64,000 nt of DNA from Paenibacillus sp. Lineage in GTDB: Bacteria; Bacillota; Bacilli; Paenibacillales; YIM-B00363. Under the pieces are notes generated by a model. The model saw only the letters and a list, made by a program, of their open reading frames with translations. It ran no database searches and had not been told where the DNA came from. The DNA lies in contig NZ_DASQNA010000018.1 in the NCBI RefSeq assembly GCF_035645195.1, positions 62,001 through 126,000 of the forward strand, in the 5' to 3' direction. Position 1 is the stretch's first letter. Every line of letters starts with the position of its first letter. Shown one piece after another: positions 10,916 to 19,074 of the stretch. Made by a program: the position numbers and the translations under genes.

Positions 10916-11217
10916 TGATATTTCGGCACGTTGTCGTTATCGTCGTCACGCTTGGAGCCTTGGATGACGCGAAATTTTGCGCGCTGCGTCTTCCGCCCCT
11001 TCTCCTTCGGCGAAGGCGGGGCGTACCTCGGCTTCGCTCGGAAGGAGAACGATTTCCACCGGTGCGGAGGGAACTTATACAGCAGAAACACGCCGCCGAG
11101 CACGATAATCGGAATGAGCATGCCGCCCGGGTTGCGGAACAACGAACTCAGGATGCCGACGGCGATCAGGCCAAGAATGACGTAAAACAAAATCTTTTGT
11201 CTTTGATCTCTTCTCAT
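10912..11217 (-). CDS. Small membrane protein of unknown function
   Basis: 101 residues: two hydrophobic segments (about 9-27 and 33-48) followed by a very basic, Lys/Arg-rich tail that should face the cytoplasm. Family not recognised. It lies four bases downstream of yqhQ on the same strand, probably in the same transcript, and its stop overlaps that of the convergent patatin gene. Confidence 0.72.
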   Translation of the reverse strand: MRRDQRQKILFYVILGLIAVGILSSLFRNPGGMLIPIIVLGGVFLLYKFPPHRWKSFSFRAKPRYAPPSPKEKGRKTQRAKFRVIQGSKRDDDNDNVPKYH

Positions 11218-11221
11218 GGCG

Positions 11222-12196
11222 TCACGCTCCTACGGCTTTGCTCGCTTCCAAAGGACGCGCCGCGTTGCGGCGGTCGACTTCCAGCATGCGCTCGAACGAG
11301 GCGATGGCGACTTCCACTTGGTCGTCGGTCGGCTGCTTCGTCGTCAACAGCTGCAGCCATAGCCCGGGGTAGCCGAGGTACCGAAGCACCGGAATGTCTC
11401 GCACGCTGTTCGTGAACCGAAGCACTTCGTACGAAATGCCGATGACGACAGGGAGCAGCATTAGACGGATGACGACCCGTTCCAAAATCGAATCCCACGT
11501 AAAAATCGGCAAAGAATACAAGATGACGCCGACGAGGACGGTCAACACGATAAAGCTGCTGCCGCACCGGTAATGGAGCGTATTGTATTTCTGCACGTTC
11601 TCGACGGTCAGCGGATCGCCGTTCTCGTACGCGGTGATCACCTTATGCTCGGCGCCATGGTATTGAAAGAGGCGCTTGATGAGCGGCGTTTGGGCGATCG
11701 CCAAAATGTAGACCACTAAGAAGATAAGTTTAATTAATCCTTCCAGCAGGTTGTGCAGGAAAATGCTTTCGAACCGTCCCTCGAACAACAAGCTCTCCAC
11801 GATGGCCGGAACGGCCGTAAAGACGACCTTCCCGACGATGAACGACAGCACGCCGACGACCGCGACGCCGAGCACCATCGTAATGCTGTCGCCGAGCGTC
11901 TTCTTCTGCGGAGCGTCCGACGGCGCCGCGCCCTCCTCCTCCGCGTACGTTTCGGCGGAAAAGTTCAAGTGCTGCGAGCCCTTCGCGCTGGAATCGATTA
12001 AAGCGACGAGGCCTCGAAGGAACGGAACTTTCTTCAGGCGGGTCACCCATGCTTTCTCGACCCTGGGCGATTCGAAATATGCGATGGAACGGTCTTTCTT
12101 CCTTACGGCGGTGACGTTCACGGTTTTTCCGGCGAACATGACGCCTTCGATCACCGCTTGTCCCCCGTAGGCGACCGGTTTTTGGGCCTCTGACAT
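11222..12196 (-). CDS. yqhQ: DUF1385 membrane protein YqhQ
   Basis: 324 residues. The N-terminus YGGQAVIEGVMF is the hallmark of the DUF1385/YqhQ family, whose biochemical role is undefined. Three to four membrane helices lie in the middle (about 110-260), with the motif YHGAEHKVI and a RCGTSF-like RCGSSF motif between them; family authors have suggested a metal-dependent enzyme. ATG 12196 has AGGAGG seven bases upstream. In B. subtilis yqhQ is also near yqhR and the aroQ/pepQ/efp group. Confidence 0.9.
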   Translation of the reverse strand: MSEAQKPVAYGGQAVIEGVMFAGKTVNVTAVRKKDRSIAYFESPRVEKAWVTRLKKVPFLRGLVALIDSSAKGSQHLNFSAETYAEEEGAAPSDAPQKKTLGDSITMVLGVAVVGVLSFIVGKVVFTAVPAIVESLLFEGRFESIFLHNLLEGLIKLIFLVVYILAIAQTPLIKRLFQYHGAEHKVITAYENGDPLTVENVQKYNTLHYRCGSSFIVLTVLVGVILYSLPIFTWDSILERVVIRLMLLPVVIGISYEVLRFTNSVRDIPVLRYLGYPGLWLQLLTTKQPTDDQVEVAIASFERMLEVDRRNAARPLEASKAVGA

Positions 12197-12349
12197 GACG
12201 TTCCTCCTCAAGTGCGTTTCCTACTATTTTACTTGATTCCACCCCCGTTTGCCACCGGAAACCCCTGCATCGCCGCCGCGCGAGTTTACGCGCCGCCGCT
12301 TTGATGCATACTACGCTTACGATTTTTGCGAAGGGGGACATTGGCAACG

Positions 12350-12877
12350 ATGGCGCATCCGAAGGACGCGAACCGGCGAAAACCGGGCGTACAAACCATT
12401 CAACAAACGAAAAAACTGCCATTCGCCCTGCAGCTCGGCTTCTTCGCCGGACTGATTTGGGGCGGGGTTCGGTGGCTGTTTTATTATTTCGGCTTCACCG
12501 ACGTCGTGCCCGGCTTTTTGGTGGAACCGTTTTTTCTGCATGACTTCTTGGCGGGAACCGCAGGCTATTTCGTCGGCTACGCTTCGTTCATCGCGATGTC
12601 GATGATCGCGTCGGTGCTCTACACGTTCGTCGCGTACAAGCTGAAAGGCCCGTGGCCCGGGGTCGCTTTCGGCATCGTATGGTACGCGCTTATCTACTTG
12701 TTGATCGGCCCGCTGCTCGGCATGCTGCCGCCGGTCGGGGTGAACGATTGGGATTCGCTCTGGTTCGACGGCGCCTTGTTCGTGCTCTGGGGCGTGTTCA
12801 TCGGTTATACCGTCAACTACGAGTTCACGGACGAACGGGAGCGCGGACAAGGAAAAAGCCTCGTCAATTTGCAGTAA
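12350..12877 (+). CDS. yqhR: YqhR family membrane protein
   Basis: 175 residues with four predicted membrane helices (about 24-47, 62-85, 94-117, 130-150) and charged ends. It matches the conserved YqhR protein by composition and by its place between yqhQ and aroQ. Function unknown. ATG 12350 is 12 bases from AAGGGGG; TTG 12341 is an alternative start. Divergent from yqhQ across 153 bp that hold no other feature. Confidence 0.8.
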   Translation: MAHPKDANRRKPGVQTIQQTKKLPFALQLGFFAGLIWGGVRWLFYYFGFTDVVPGFLVEPFFLHDFLAGTAGYFVGYASFIAMSMIASVLYTFVAYKLKGPWPGVAFGIVWYALIYLLIGPLLGMLPPVGVNDWDSLWFDGALFVLWGVFIGYTVNYEFTDERERGQGKSLVNLQ

Positions 12878-12986
12878 AAAGATTCGTTTTACCCGGAAAT
12901 CCGGCCGTTTCGAGCGAACAGTTCTCAAATAGGGGAAATCTGTGGTAAAATTGCTCTTGGTGCAAATCGGGAGGATGGTGCGTTCG

Positions 12987-13430
12987 GTGAAAACGGTGTT
13001 GGTATTGAACGGTCCCAACTTGAACGCGTTGGGTTGGCGGGAACAGGGCGTATACGGCTCGATGACGCTCGCCGATATCGAGCGCAGCGTCGCCGCCTCG
13101 GCGGAGAAGCTCGGCCTCGCGGTCCGATTTTTCCAGTCGAACCACGAGGGAGCGCTGATCGACGAAATTCATGCGGCGCGGGGGACGGCGGACGGCATCG
13201 TGATGAATCCGGGCGCGTTCACGCATTACAGCTACGCCATCCGGGACGCGATCGCGGCCGTCGATCTGCCGGCGATCGAAGTGCATTTATCGAACGTTTA
13301 TAAACGCGAGCCGTTCCGGCACGTGTCCGTCACCGCGCCGGTCATGCTCGGCGTCGTCGCCGGGCTCGGGCCGATCGGGTACGAGCTGGCGCTGCAAGCG
13401 CTCGCCGCACATTTTGAACACGGAAGGTGA
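12987..13430 (+). CDS. aroQ: 3-dehydroquinate dehydratase, type II
   Basis: 147-residue type II dehydroquinase, third step of the shikimate pathway. The N-terminus VLVLNGPNLNALG, the substrate loop with R/Y (REQGVYG) and the active-site segments NPGAFTHYS and EVHLSNVYKREPFRH are all present. GTG 12987 gives the standard length and aligns with family N-termini; ATG 12975, which overlaps the GGGAGG site, is an alternative. It sits directly before an Xaa-Pro peptidase and efp, as in other Bacillales. Confidence 0.95.
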   Translation: MKTVLVLNGPNLNALGWREQGVYGSMTLADIERSVAASAEKLGLAVRFFQSNHEGALIDEIHAARGTADGIVMNPGAFTHYSYAIRDAIAAVDLPAIEVHLSNVYKREPFRHVSVTAPVMLGVVAGLGPIGYELALQALAAHFEHGR

Positions 13431-13436
13431 CGGGGA

Positions 13437-14516
13437 ATGGCTCATACGGAACATCGGCTTGAAAAGCTGCGCGGCGTCCTTCGCTCGGAAGGCCACGAGG
13501 CGCTGCTCGTGACGAATCCGGTCAATCGCAAGTATGTATCCGGCTTTACAGGCACCGCCGGCTTCGTCGTCGTCACGGCGGACCGGGCCTTACTGTTTAC
13601 GGACTTCCGCTACACGACGCAGGCGGCGGAGCAGGCGAAGGGCTTCGAGATCGTCGAGCACGGCGCCTCGGCGCTCGCCTCGATCGGCGACGCGCTGCGC
13701 GCGGCCGGGGTGAAGCGACTCGGCTTCGAGCAGCGGCATGTCAGCTACGGCTCGTACCTCGCGTACGGCAAGGAGATCGGCGAAGGGGTCACGCTCGAGC
13801 CGACCGACGGCCTGATCGAGCGGCTTCGCCGGATCAAGGACGAGCAGGAGCTCGAGGTGATGCGGCAGGCGGTAAGCATCGCGGACGCGGCGTTCGAGCA
13901 CATTTTGACGGTGCTGAAGCCGGGGCTGCGGGAGCGCGACGTCGCGCTGGAGCTGGAGATGTTCATGCGGAAGCTCGGCGCGTCCGGCAGCTCGTTCGAC
14001 ATTATCGTCGCCTCGGGCGAACGGTCGGCGCTGCCGCACGGCGTGGCGAGCGACCGAGTCATCGGCAGCGACGAGTTCGTCAAGATGGACTTCGGCGCGC
14101 TCTACAACGGCTACTGCTCCGATCTGACGCGGACGGTGGTCATCGGCAAGCCGACGGCGAAGCACCGCGAAATTTACGACATCGTGCTCGAGGCGCAGCT
14201 GGCCGCGCTCGCGGGCATTCGCGCGGGGATCAGCGGCCGCGAAGGCGACGCGCTCGCGAGGGACGTCATCGCGAAGTACGGCTACGCGGAGCAGTTCGGG
14301 CACGGCACCGGGCATGCGGTCGGGATGGACATTCACGAAAGCCCGCGCCTCAGCAAGATGGAGCAGGATTCGCTCGAGCCCGGCATGGTCGTCACCGTCG
14401 AGCCCGGCATTTATTTGCCCGGATTCGGCGGCGTGAGAATCGAAGATATCGTCGTCGTGACGGAAAACGGCTGCGACGTCTTAACTAAATCTAAAAAAGA
14501 CTTCATAACACTCTAG
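13437..14516 (+). CDS. Xaa-Pro aminopeptidase (M24 family, YqhT-like)
   Basis: 359 residues: N-terminal creatinase-like domain (1-125) and C-terminal pita-bread M24 peptidase. Dinuclear metal ligands are visible in DFGALYNGYCSD, GTGHAVGMDIHE, TVEPGIY and VRIEDIV. Such enzymes remove an N-terminal residue before proline. It begins six bases after aroQ and ends 12 bp before efp; pairing with EF-P, which aids polyproline synthesis, is conserved in Firmicutes. Confidence 0.93.
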   Translation: MAHTEHRLEKLRGVLRSEGHEALLVTNPVNRKYVSGFTGTAGFVVVTADRALLFTDFRYTTQAAEQAKGFEIVEHGASALASIGDALRAAGVKRLGFEQRHVSYGSYLAYGKEIGEGVTLEPTDGLIERLRRIKDEQELEVMRQAVSIADAAFEHILTVLKPGLRERDVALELEMFMRKLGASGSSFDIIVASGERSALPHGVASDRVIGSDEFVKMDFGALYNGYCSDLTRTVVIGKPTAKHREIYDIVLEAQLAALAGIRAGISGREGDALARDVIAKYGYAEQFGHGTGHAVGMDIHESPRLSKMEQDSLEPGMVVTVEPGIYLPGFGGVRIEDIVVVTENGCDVLTKSKKDFITL

Positions 14517-14528
14517 GAGGATTCACCC

Positions 14529-15086
14529 GTGATCTCAGTCAACGATTTCAAAACAGGCCTTACGATCGAAGTGGACGGCGACATCTACACCGTCATCGAT
14601 TTCCAACACGTTAAGCCGGGCAAAGGCGCCGCGTTCGTCCGCTCCAAGCTGAAAGGCCTGCGCAACGGCAACGTCGTCGAGAAGACGTTCCGCGCCGGCG
14701 AGAACGTGTCCCGCGCCGTCATCGACAACCGGGCGATGCAGTACCTGTACAACTCCGGCAGCGAATACACGTTCATGGACAACGAGACGTACGACCAAAT
14801 TACGCTCTCGGAGAAGCAGCTCGATTGGGAAAAGAACTTCCTCATCGAGAACATGAACATCAACATCAGCTCCTACCAAGGCGAAATCATCGGCATCCAG
14901 CTGCCGAACAGCGTCGAGCTGAAAGTCGTCGAAACCGAGCCGGGCGTGAAAGGCAACACGGCGCAGGGCGCGACGAAAAACGCGAAGCTTGAGACGGGCC
15001 TCAACGTGCAAGTGCCGCTCTTCATTAACGAGGGCGACGTGCTGCTGATCGACACGCGCGAAGGCAAGTACATCTCCAGAGCGTAA
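14529..15086 (+). CDS. efp: Elongation factor P
   Basis: 185 residues with the three beta-barrel domains of EF-P, which relieves ribosome stalling at proline runs. The post-translationally modified tip is in [10 protein letters not shown] (K32 in KPGKGAA). The C-terminal signature with [14 protein letters not shown] is intact. GTG start 14529 follows AGGAGG. A strong terminator ends the aroQ-pepQ-efp unit. Confidence 0.97.
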   Translation: MISVNDFKTGLTIEVDGDIYTVIDFQHVKPGKGAAFVRSKLKGLRNGNVVEKTFRAGENVSRAVIDNRAMQYLYNSGSEYTFMDNETYDQITLSEKQLDWEKNFLIENMNINISSYQGEIIGIQLPNSVELKVVETEPGVKGNTAQGATKNAKLETGLNVQVPLFINEGDVLLIDTREGKYISRA

Positions 15087-15095
15087 GCCGAAACT

Positions 15096-15124
15096 CCGCC
15101 GCCGGACAAGCGGCGGTTTTTTTT
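15096..15124 (+). terminator. Intrinsic terminator after efp
   Basis: CCGCCGC-cggacaa-GCGGCGG hairpin followed by eight T. Confidence 0.92.
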
Positions 15125-15151
15125 GTGGGCGTCGGATTGCTGCGATGAATT

Positions 15152-15185
15152 TTGCCATGTAGCTCCGCCGTCCTTATGCTATAAT
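15152..15185 (+). promoter_or_regulatory. Putative lysC promoter
   Basis: TTGCCA at 15152-15157 with TATGCT at 15175-15180 (17-bp spacer); an overlapping TATAAT at 15180-15185 could be the real -10 of a promoter with a poor -35. No lysine riboswitch is seen in the 100-bp leader. Confidence 0.5.
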
Positions 15186-15227
15186 GATAGAATATGCTCG
15201 AAAGTAAGCCTGAGGGAGTGAGTCTTC

Positions 15228-16481
15228 TTGGCGTTAGTTGTCATGAAATTCGGGGGAAGCTCGGTCGGCGACGCCGAGCGCATGAAGCGCGTCGCCAAAC
15301 GGGTCGTGGAGAAGAAGCGCGAGGGGAACCGGGTGGTCGTCGTCGTATCCGCGATGGGGGACACGACGGACGATTTGATCGATTTGTCCAAACAGCTGAC
15401 TGACAAGCCGTCCGCGCGCGAGATGGATATGCTGCTGACGACGGGCGAGCAAGTGTCGGTGGCGCTGCTCGCGATGACGATTCACACGCACGGCGAGAAC
15501 GCCGTTTCGTATACGGGCTGGCAGGTCGGCATGATGACGGAAGCGAATCACGGCCGCGCCCGCATCACCGACATTCGCCCGGACCGCATCTTCAAAGCGT
15601 TGGATGCCGACCAGATCGTCGTCGTCGCCGGCTTCCAAGGCATGAGCGAGGACGGAGAAATTACGACGCTCGGCCGCGGCGGCTCGGATACGACGGCGGT
15701 GGCGCTCGCCGCCGCGCTGAAAGCGGACCTGTGCGAAATTTACACGGACGTCGACGGCATTTACTCGACGGATCCGCGGATCGTGAAGGTCGCCCGCAAA
15801 CTGAACGAAATCTCGTACGACGAAATGCTCGAGCTCGCGAATCTCGGCGCGGCGGTGCTTCATCCGCGCGCGGTCGAATACGCGAAGCATTATTCGGTGC
15901 CGCTCGTCGTCAGATCCAGCTTCAATTACAACGAAGGAACGATCGTAAAGGAGGACGCAGCCATGGAACAAGGCGTGGTCGTCAGCGGAATCGCGTATGA
16001 TAAGAACGTAGCGAGAATCAGCATTTTGGGCGTGAAGGATGTGCCGGGCCAGCTGGCGAAGGTGTTCACGGCGCTCGCCGACGCGGGCATCAACGTCGAC
16101 ATCATCGTCCAGAGCGGCGTATTGGACGGCAAAGCGGACTTCTCGTTCTCGACGGGGTCGAGCGACGCGGAGCAGGCGGTGGCGGTTCTCCGCCGCATCC
16201 AAAACGACGTCGGGTTCGACGACGTGACGAGCGAGACGAACCTCGTGAAGGTGTCGATCGTCGGCGCGGGCATGGTCAGCAACCCGGGCGTCGCGGCGAA
16301 AATGTTCGAAGCCATCTCGAGCCAAGGCGTCAGCATCAAGATGGTCAGTACGTCGGAGATCAAAGTGTCCTGCGTCATCGACGCCGAGAAGTTCCAAGAC
16401 ATCGTGCGCGCCCTGCATACGGCGTACGGACTCGATACGAACGAGCAAGCGTTCGTCGGCGGTCCTTCCGAGCGGAGATAA
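15228..16481 (+). CDS. lysC: Aspartate kinase, alpha subunit (LysC type)
   Basis: 417-residue aspartokinase, first step of lysine/threonine/methionine and diaminopimelate synthesis. KFGGSS (7-12) and the RGGSDTTAVALAAAL segment form the kinase core; two ACT regulatory domains occupy about 265-417. TTG 15228 is the start, with GAGGGAGTGAG upstream. An in-frame internal start at codon 246 encodes a separate beta subunit, as for B. subtilis aspartokinase II. A terminator hairpin follows. Confidence 0.95.
   Translation: MALVVMKFGGSSVGDAERMKRVAKRVVEKKREGNRVVVVVSAMGDTTDDLIDLSKQLTDKPSAREMDMLLTTGEQVSVALLAMTIHTHGENAVSYTGWQVGMMTEANHGRARITDIRPDRIFKALDADQIVVVAGFQGMSEDGEITTLGRGGSDTTAVALAAALKADLCEIYTDVDGIYSTDPRIVKVARKLNEISYDEMLELANLGAAVLHPRAVEYAKHYSVPLVVRSSFNYNEGTIVKEDAAMEQGVVVSGIAYDKNVARISILGVKDVPGQLAKVFTALADAGINVDIIVQSGVLDGKADFSFSTGSSDAEQAVAVLRRIQNDVGFDDVTSETNLVKVSIVGAGMVSNPGVAAKMFEAISSQGVSIKMVSTSEIKVSCVIDAEKFQDIVRALHTAYGLDTNEQAFVGGPSERR
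15949..15965 (+). promoter_or_regulatory. Internal ribosome binding site for the LysC beta subunit
   Basis: AAAGGAGG sits inside the lysC frame eight bases before ATG 15963. It is a better ribosome site than the one at the gene's own TTG start. Confidence 0.75.
15963..16481 (+). CDS. lysC: Aspartate kinase, beta subunit (in-frame internal start)
   Basis: 172 residues, identical to residues 246-417 of the alpha subunit, comprising the ACT regulatory domains. ATG 15963 is in frame and preceded by AAAGGAGG. In B. subtilis the homologous lysC makes a beta subunit from the corresponding methionine, and the active enzyme is alpha2-beta2. Expression from this start is inferred from that precedent and the ribosome site. 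Confidence 0.75.
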   Translation: MEQGVVVSGIAYDKNVARISILGVKDVPGQLAKVFTALADAGINVDIIVQSGVLDGKADFSFSTGSSDAEQAVAVLRRIQNDVGFDDVTSETNLVKVSIVGAGMVSNPGVAAKMFEAISSQGVSIKMVSTSEIKVSCVIDAEKFQDIVRALHTAYGLDTNEQAFVGGPSERR

Positions 16482-16501
16482 GGCACAAGCAACAATCGAG
16501 A

Positions 16502-16541
16502 GGGCTGCCGAACGAGCGCGAACGCTCGCCGGCAGCCCCTT
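16502..16541 (+). terminator. Hairpin after lysC
   Basis: GGGCTGCCG pairs with CGGCAGCCC, with an inner GAGCG/CGCTC helix. Only a weak T-rich tail (CTTATATT) follows, so it may act as terminator or RNA 3' end stabiliser. Confidence 0.65.
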
Positions 16542-16559
16542 ATATTGGAGTGGATTCGG

Positions 16560-17102
16560 TTGATCAAAAAAATCGTCATCGGCGCGACGGCCGCGGTGCT
16601 CGGCGCTTACTTGCTCTTCATGATCGTCAGTCAAGTGGCGCCGTACGTCCAATGGATGCTGCAGCGCGGGGAGACGGTGAAGCTGAGCTTCGCCGACGCC
16701 GAGCAGTTCCAAGCGTCGGACGACGTCGCGGCGCCGGCCAAGGCGTGGCTGCGGCTGCCGGAGACGCCCGAAGGCGCGGCGCTGACCGTCGTCGAGTACG
16801 CGGACGACGGATTCACGACGCCGCAAATTACGGCGCGGTACGAGACGGACGGACGCCGGTTCATCACTTACAGCATCGGGGGCAACTACGAGCTGGCGCA
16901 TTACCGCGGCCTCAAGACCGTCGACATCGGGAACGGCCTCTCCGGGGAAGTGCTCGTCGGCCGCGACAAATCCGTCGTCATCAAATGGAGGGACCCGGCA
17001 GGCCCCCCCTATCGATACTTATATTTTTACGAGCCGTCTATGACGGAGGAGCAAATGATCCGGTTCGCGGAACGTTTCGCCGCGGCCGCCGCTACCACTT
17101 GA
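16560..17102 (+). CDS. Hypothetical membrane-anchored protein
   Basis: 180 residues, family not recognised. One N-terminal membrane anchor (about 5-27) is followed by a soluble domain of about 145 residues with mixed beta/alpha pattern, probably outside the cell. TTG 16560 is preferred because GGAGTGG ends six bases before it; TTG 16545 would add five residues. It sits between the lysC terminator and the convergent DUF441 gene, whose 3' end it overlaps by about ten bases. Confidence 0.68.
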   Translation: MIKKIVIGATAAVLGAYLLFMIVSQVAPYVQWMLQRGETVKLSFADAEQFQASDDVAAPAKAWLRLPETPEGAALTVVEYADDGFTTPQITARYETDGRRFITYSIGGNYELAHYRGLKTVDIGNGLSGEVLVGRDKSVVIKWRDPAGPPYRYLYFYEPSMTEEQMIRFAERFAAAAATT

Positions 17103-17559
17103 ATTTGTCGAACAGGAACGTGAAGGTTTTCAGCAGAAACGCCGTGATGCCGGCCGCCATGAGCGGGCCGACGGGAATGCCGCGGAGAAACAAGATGCCG
17201 AAAATCGAACCGATGACGAGCCCGACGATCAACTCGGGATCGACCTTCAGCAGATCGAGCCCTTTGCCGTTCATATAGGTGGCGATGGCGCCGCCGAGCA
17301 GCGCCAGAATCCCCGGCACGCTCGTGAAGACGGAGAGGATGTCTTTGTGCGAAATGCGTTCGCTCGCGAACGGCACGAGGACGCCCATCGTGAGGAACAG
17401 CAGGCCGAATTCGAGGCCGCGCCGTTCGATCGTCGGCAAATATCGCTCCAGCGAGACGAGCTTGATGATCAGCAACACGCACGCGGCGGTCGTTATGATG
17501 TGGGATCGCCCCACCATGCCGATGATAATTAATATAACGAGCAGCAGTTCACCGTTCAT
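17092..17559 (-). CDS. DUF441 family membrane protein
   Basis: 155 residues, nearly all hydrophobic, with four to five membrane helices; the pattern [15 protein letters not shown] followed by [22 protein letters not shown] is characteristic of the DUF441 (YtwI/YeaL-like) family. Function unknown. ATG 17559 is chosen; TTG 17577 would add six residues. It converges with the preceding membrane-anchored protein. Confidence 0.85.
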   Translation of the reverse strand: MNGELLLVILIIIGMVGRSHIITTAACVLLIIKLVSLERYLPTIERRGLEFGLLFLTMGVLVPFASERISHKDILSVFTSVPGILALLGGAIATYMNGKGLDLLKVDPELIVGLVIGSIFGILFLRGIPVGPLMAAGITAFLLKTFTFLFDKFKW

Positions 17560-17732
17560 CGCGAGACCCCTGTCCAAGTGGATTCCCTTTTATTGTATGA
17601 ACGGTGTATCGTTTTAGAACAACTCGTCCGGAGTCGGGGGAGGCTTTGGGGGATCTGTTCCAAGAAGTCAACAATAGCGCTTCTCGCCTCGAAGCAGGCC
17701 GTCCCGTATGGGGCGGCCTGCTTCGTTTCCTA

Positions 17733-18542
17733 TTATACCTTCGCTTGCTTTCCCAAATGGAACGTATCCGAACGCAGCCCGCGCCGCAGCGCCTCGAGCG
17801 ACAAGGCGTCCTCCGGCGCGACGTTGCCGATGTTGACGTTCGGACCGAGCGCCTGCAGCAGCTCGGTTTGCTGCGACTTAAGAGGCGCCTCCCACATGAG
17901 CGCATGCCGGTTCGGCACGGCGTTCATGATCGCCTCCACGTCGTCGGTTTTGCATTCGCCGTTCTCGTCGAAAATGCCGACGCCCTTCCCCGACTCCCTC
18001 GCTTCGATCGTCACGAACGACGCCCCGAGACCCGTGTCGATTTCGACCGTCCGCGCCAGTTCCTCCCATTCGATCGTCGAGCCGAACAGCTTTTTGCCGT
18101 ATTCCGTAAACACGGTGAAGCCGGCGTCGATGCTCTTCACGATCAACGCGCTTCGCTGGTCCCGATTCAGTTCGATCGTGCCGTCGGACACTTCGAGCGC
18201 GGTAAAGCCGTACGCTTTCGCCGTATCGAGGAACGCGTCGACCAGCTGCTGCGTCACCGCCACTTCGAGGAACGTGCCGCCCGGCATCACGTGCACGCCC
18301 GCTTCCCGCGCCGCTTCGATTTTCCGAACGAGCAGCTCCTCCGGGTACAGAGCGGAAGTGCCGAAGCCGAGTTTGACGACGTCGATATAAGGGGCCGCGA
18401 GGCGGATCATGTCCTCGAACGCGCGGAGGCCCAGCCCTTTGTCGATGACCATCGTGAGCCCGGCGTCGCGCGGCTTCGCCTCTCTACGCCCGGTCGGGTC
18501 GACCAGCGCCGGGGGCCATTCCCGTTTTGCGTTGTGCTCCAT
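17733..18542 (-). CDS. Phosphosulfolactate synthase (ComA family, YitD-like)
   Basis: 269-residue TIM-barrel enzyme that adds sulfite to phosphoenolpyruvate. The family motifs DVVKLGFGTSALYP, HVMPGGTFLEVA and LEVSDGTIELN are clear. In archaea this starts coenzyme M synthesis; in B. subtilis YitD is needed for the 3-sulfolactate stored in spores, the more likely role here given the sporulation context. No phosphatase partner (ComB/YitC) is in the window. Divergent from yqhV. Confidence 0.88.
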   Translation of the reverse strand: MEHNAKREWPPALVDPTGRREAKPRDAGLTMVIDKGLGLRAFEDMIRLAAPYIDVVKLGFGTSALYPEELLVRKIEAAREAGVHVMPGGTFLEVAVTQQLVDAFLDTAKAYGFTALEVSDGTIELNRDQRSALIVKSIDAGFTVFTEYGKKLFGSTIEWEELARTVEIDTGLGASFVTIEARESGKGVGIFDENGECKTDDVEAIMNAVPNRHALMWEAPLKSQQTELLQALGPNVNIGNVAPEDALSLEALRRGLRSDTFHLGKQAKV

Positions 18543-18697
18543 TCGACTAAACTCCTCGCTGTTCTGATAGATTTCCTGAATCTGATGGCATCATATGCAT
18601 TCCCGCCCAAGGGTGTGCCCGCCGATGCTAAAACCGGACGACCCCGCATATAGATGTACAAGTCGGCTTGTCACAAATCAGGGGAGGAAACCGGAAC

Positions 18698-18970
18698 ATG
18701 ATGTGGGTGAACAAAATCGTACTAAGCATGGCGCTGCTGCGCGTGCTGTCGGGCTCGATCGAATTGATCGCCGCCTTTCTCATCTATCGGTTCAACAACG
18801 TCGAGAAAGCGCTCGTGATCAACTCTTCGCTCGCGCTGGTCGGACCGCTCATCTTCATTACGATCACGACGCTCGGCCTCGTCGGCATCGCCGATAAACT
18901 GTCGATCGGGAAGCTGGCGTGGGTCGCCGCGGGGGTGGCTTGTCTATTAATCGGCATTCTGAAAAAATAG
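18698..18970 (+). CDS. yqhV: YqhV family membrane protein (DUF2619)
   Basis: 90 residues with three membrane helices (about 8-30, 40-62, 70-88), matching YqhV, which lies immediately upstream of spoIIIAA in Bacillus. ATG 18698 follows GGGGAGG by ten bases; ATG 18701 is the next codon. Function unknown, though its place suggests a link to forespore engulfment. The spoIIIA sigma-E promoter begins right after its stop. Confidence 0.85.
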   Translation: MMWVNKIVLSMALLRVLSGSIELIAAFLIYRFNNVEKALVINSSLALVGPLIFITITTLGLVGIADKLSIGKLAWVAAGVACLLIGILKK

Positions 18971-18977
18971 CTAGCTT

Positions 18978-19007
18978 GTCATAAATCGATAGGCCAAGCA
19001 TACATAT
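18978..19007 (+). promoter_or_regulatory. Sigma-E promoter of the spoIIIA operon
   Basis: GTCATAAA (18978-18985) and CATACATAT (18999-19007) fit the mother-cell sigma-E -35 (GTCATATT) and -10 (CATACAAT) with a 13-bp spacer. It lies between yqhV and spoIIIAA, as in B. subtilis. Confidence 0.75.
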
Positions 19008-19074
19008 GGTTGTAAGTTGGGCCAAGCCGGACGCGCGCCGCTGGCCGACTGACCGCCGAAGGAGGACTCTAGCG

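Noticed and set aside
15121-15227. Lysine riboswitch upstream of lysC
   Set aside because: The leader is only about 40 nt from the putative start and lacks room and motifs for an L-box.
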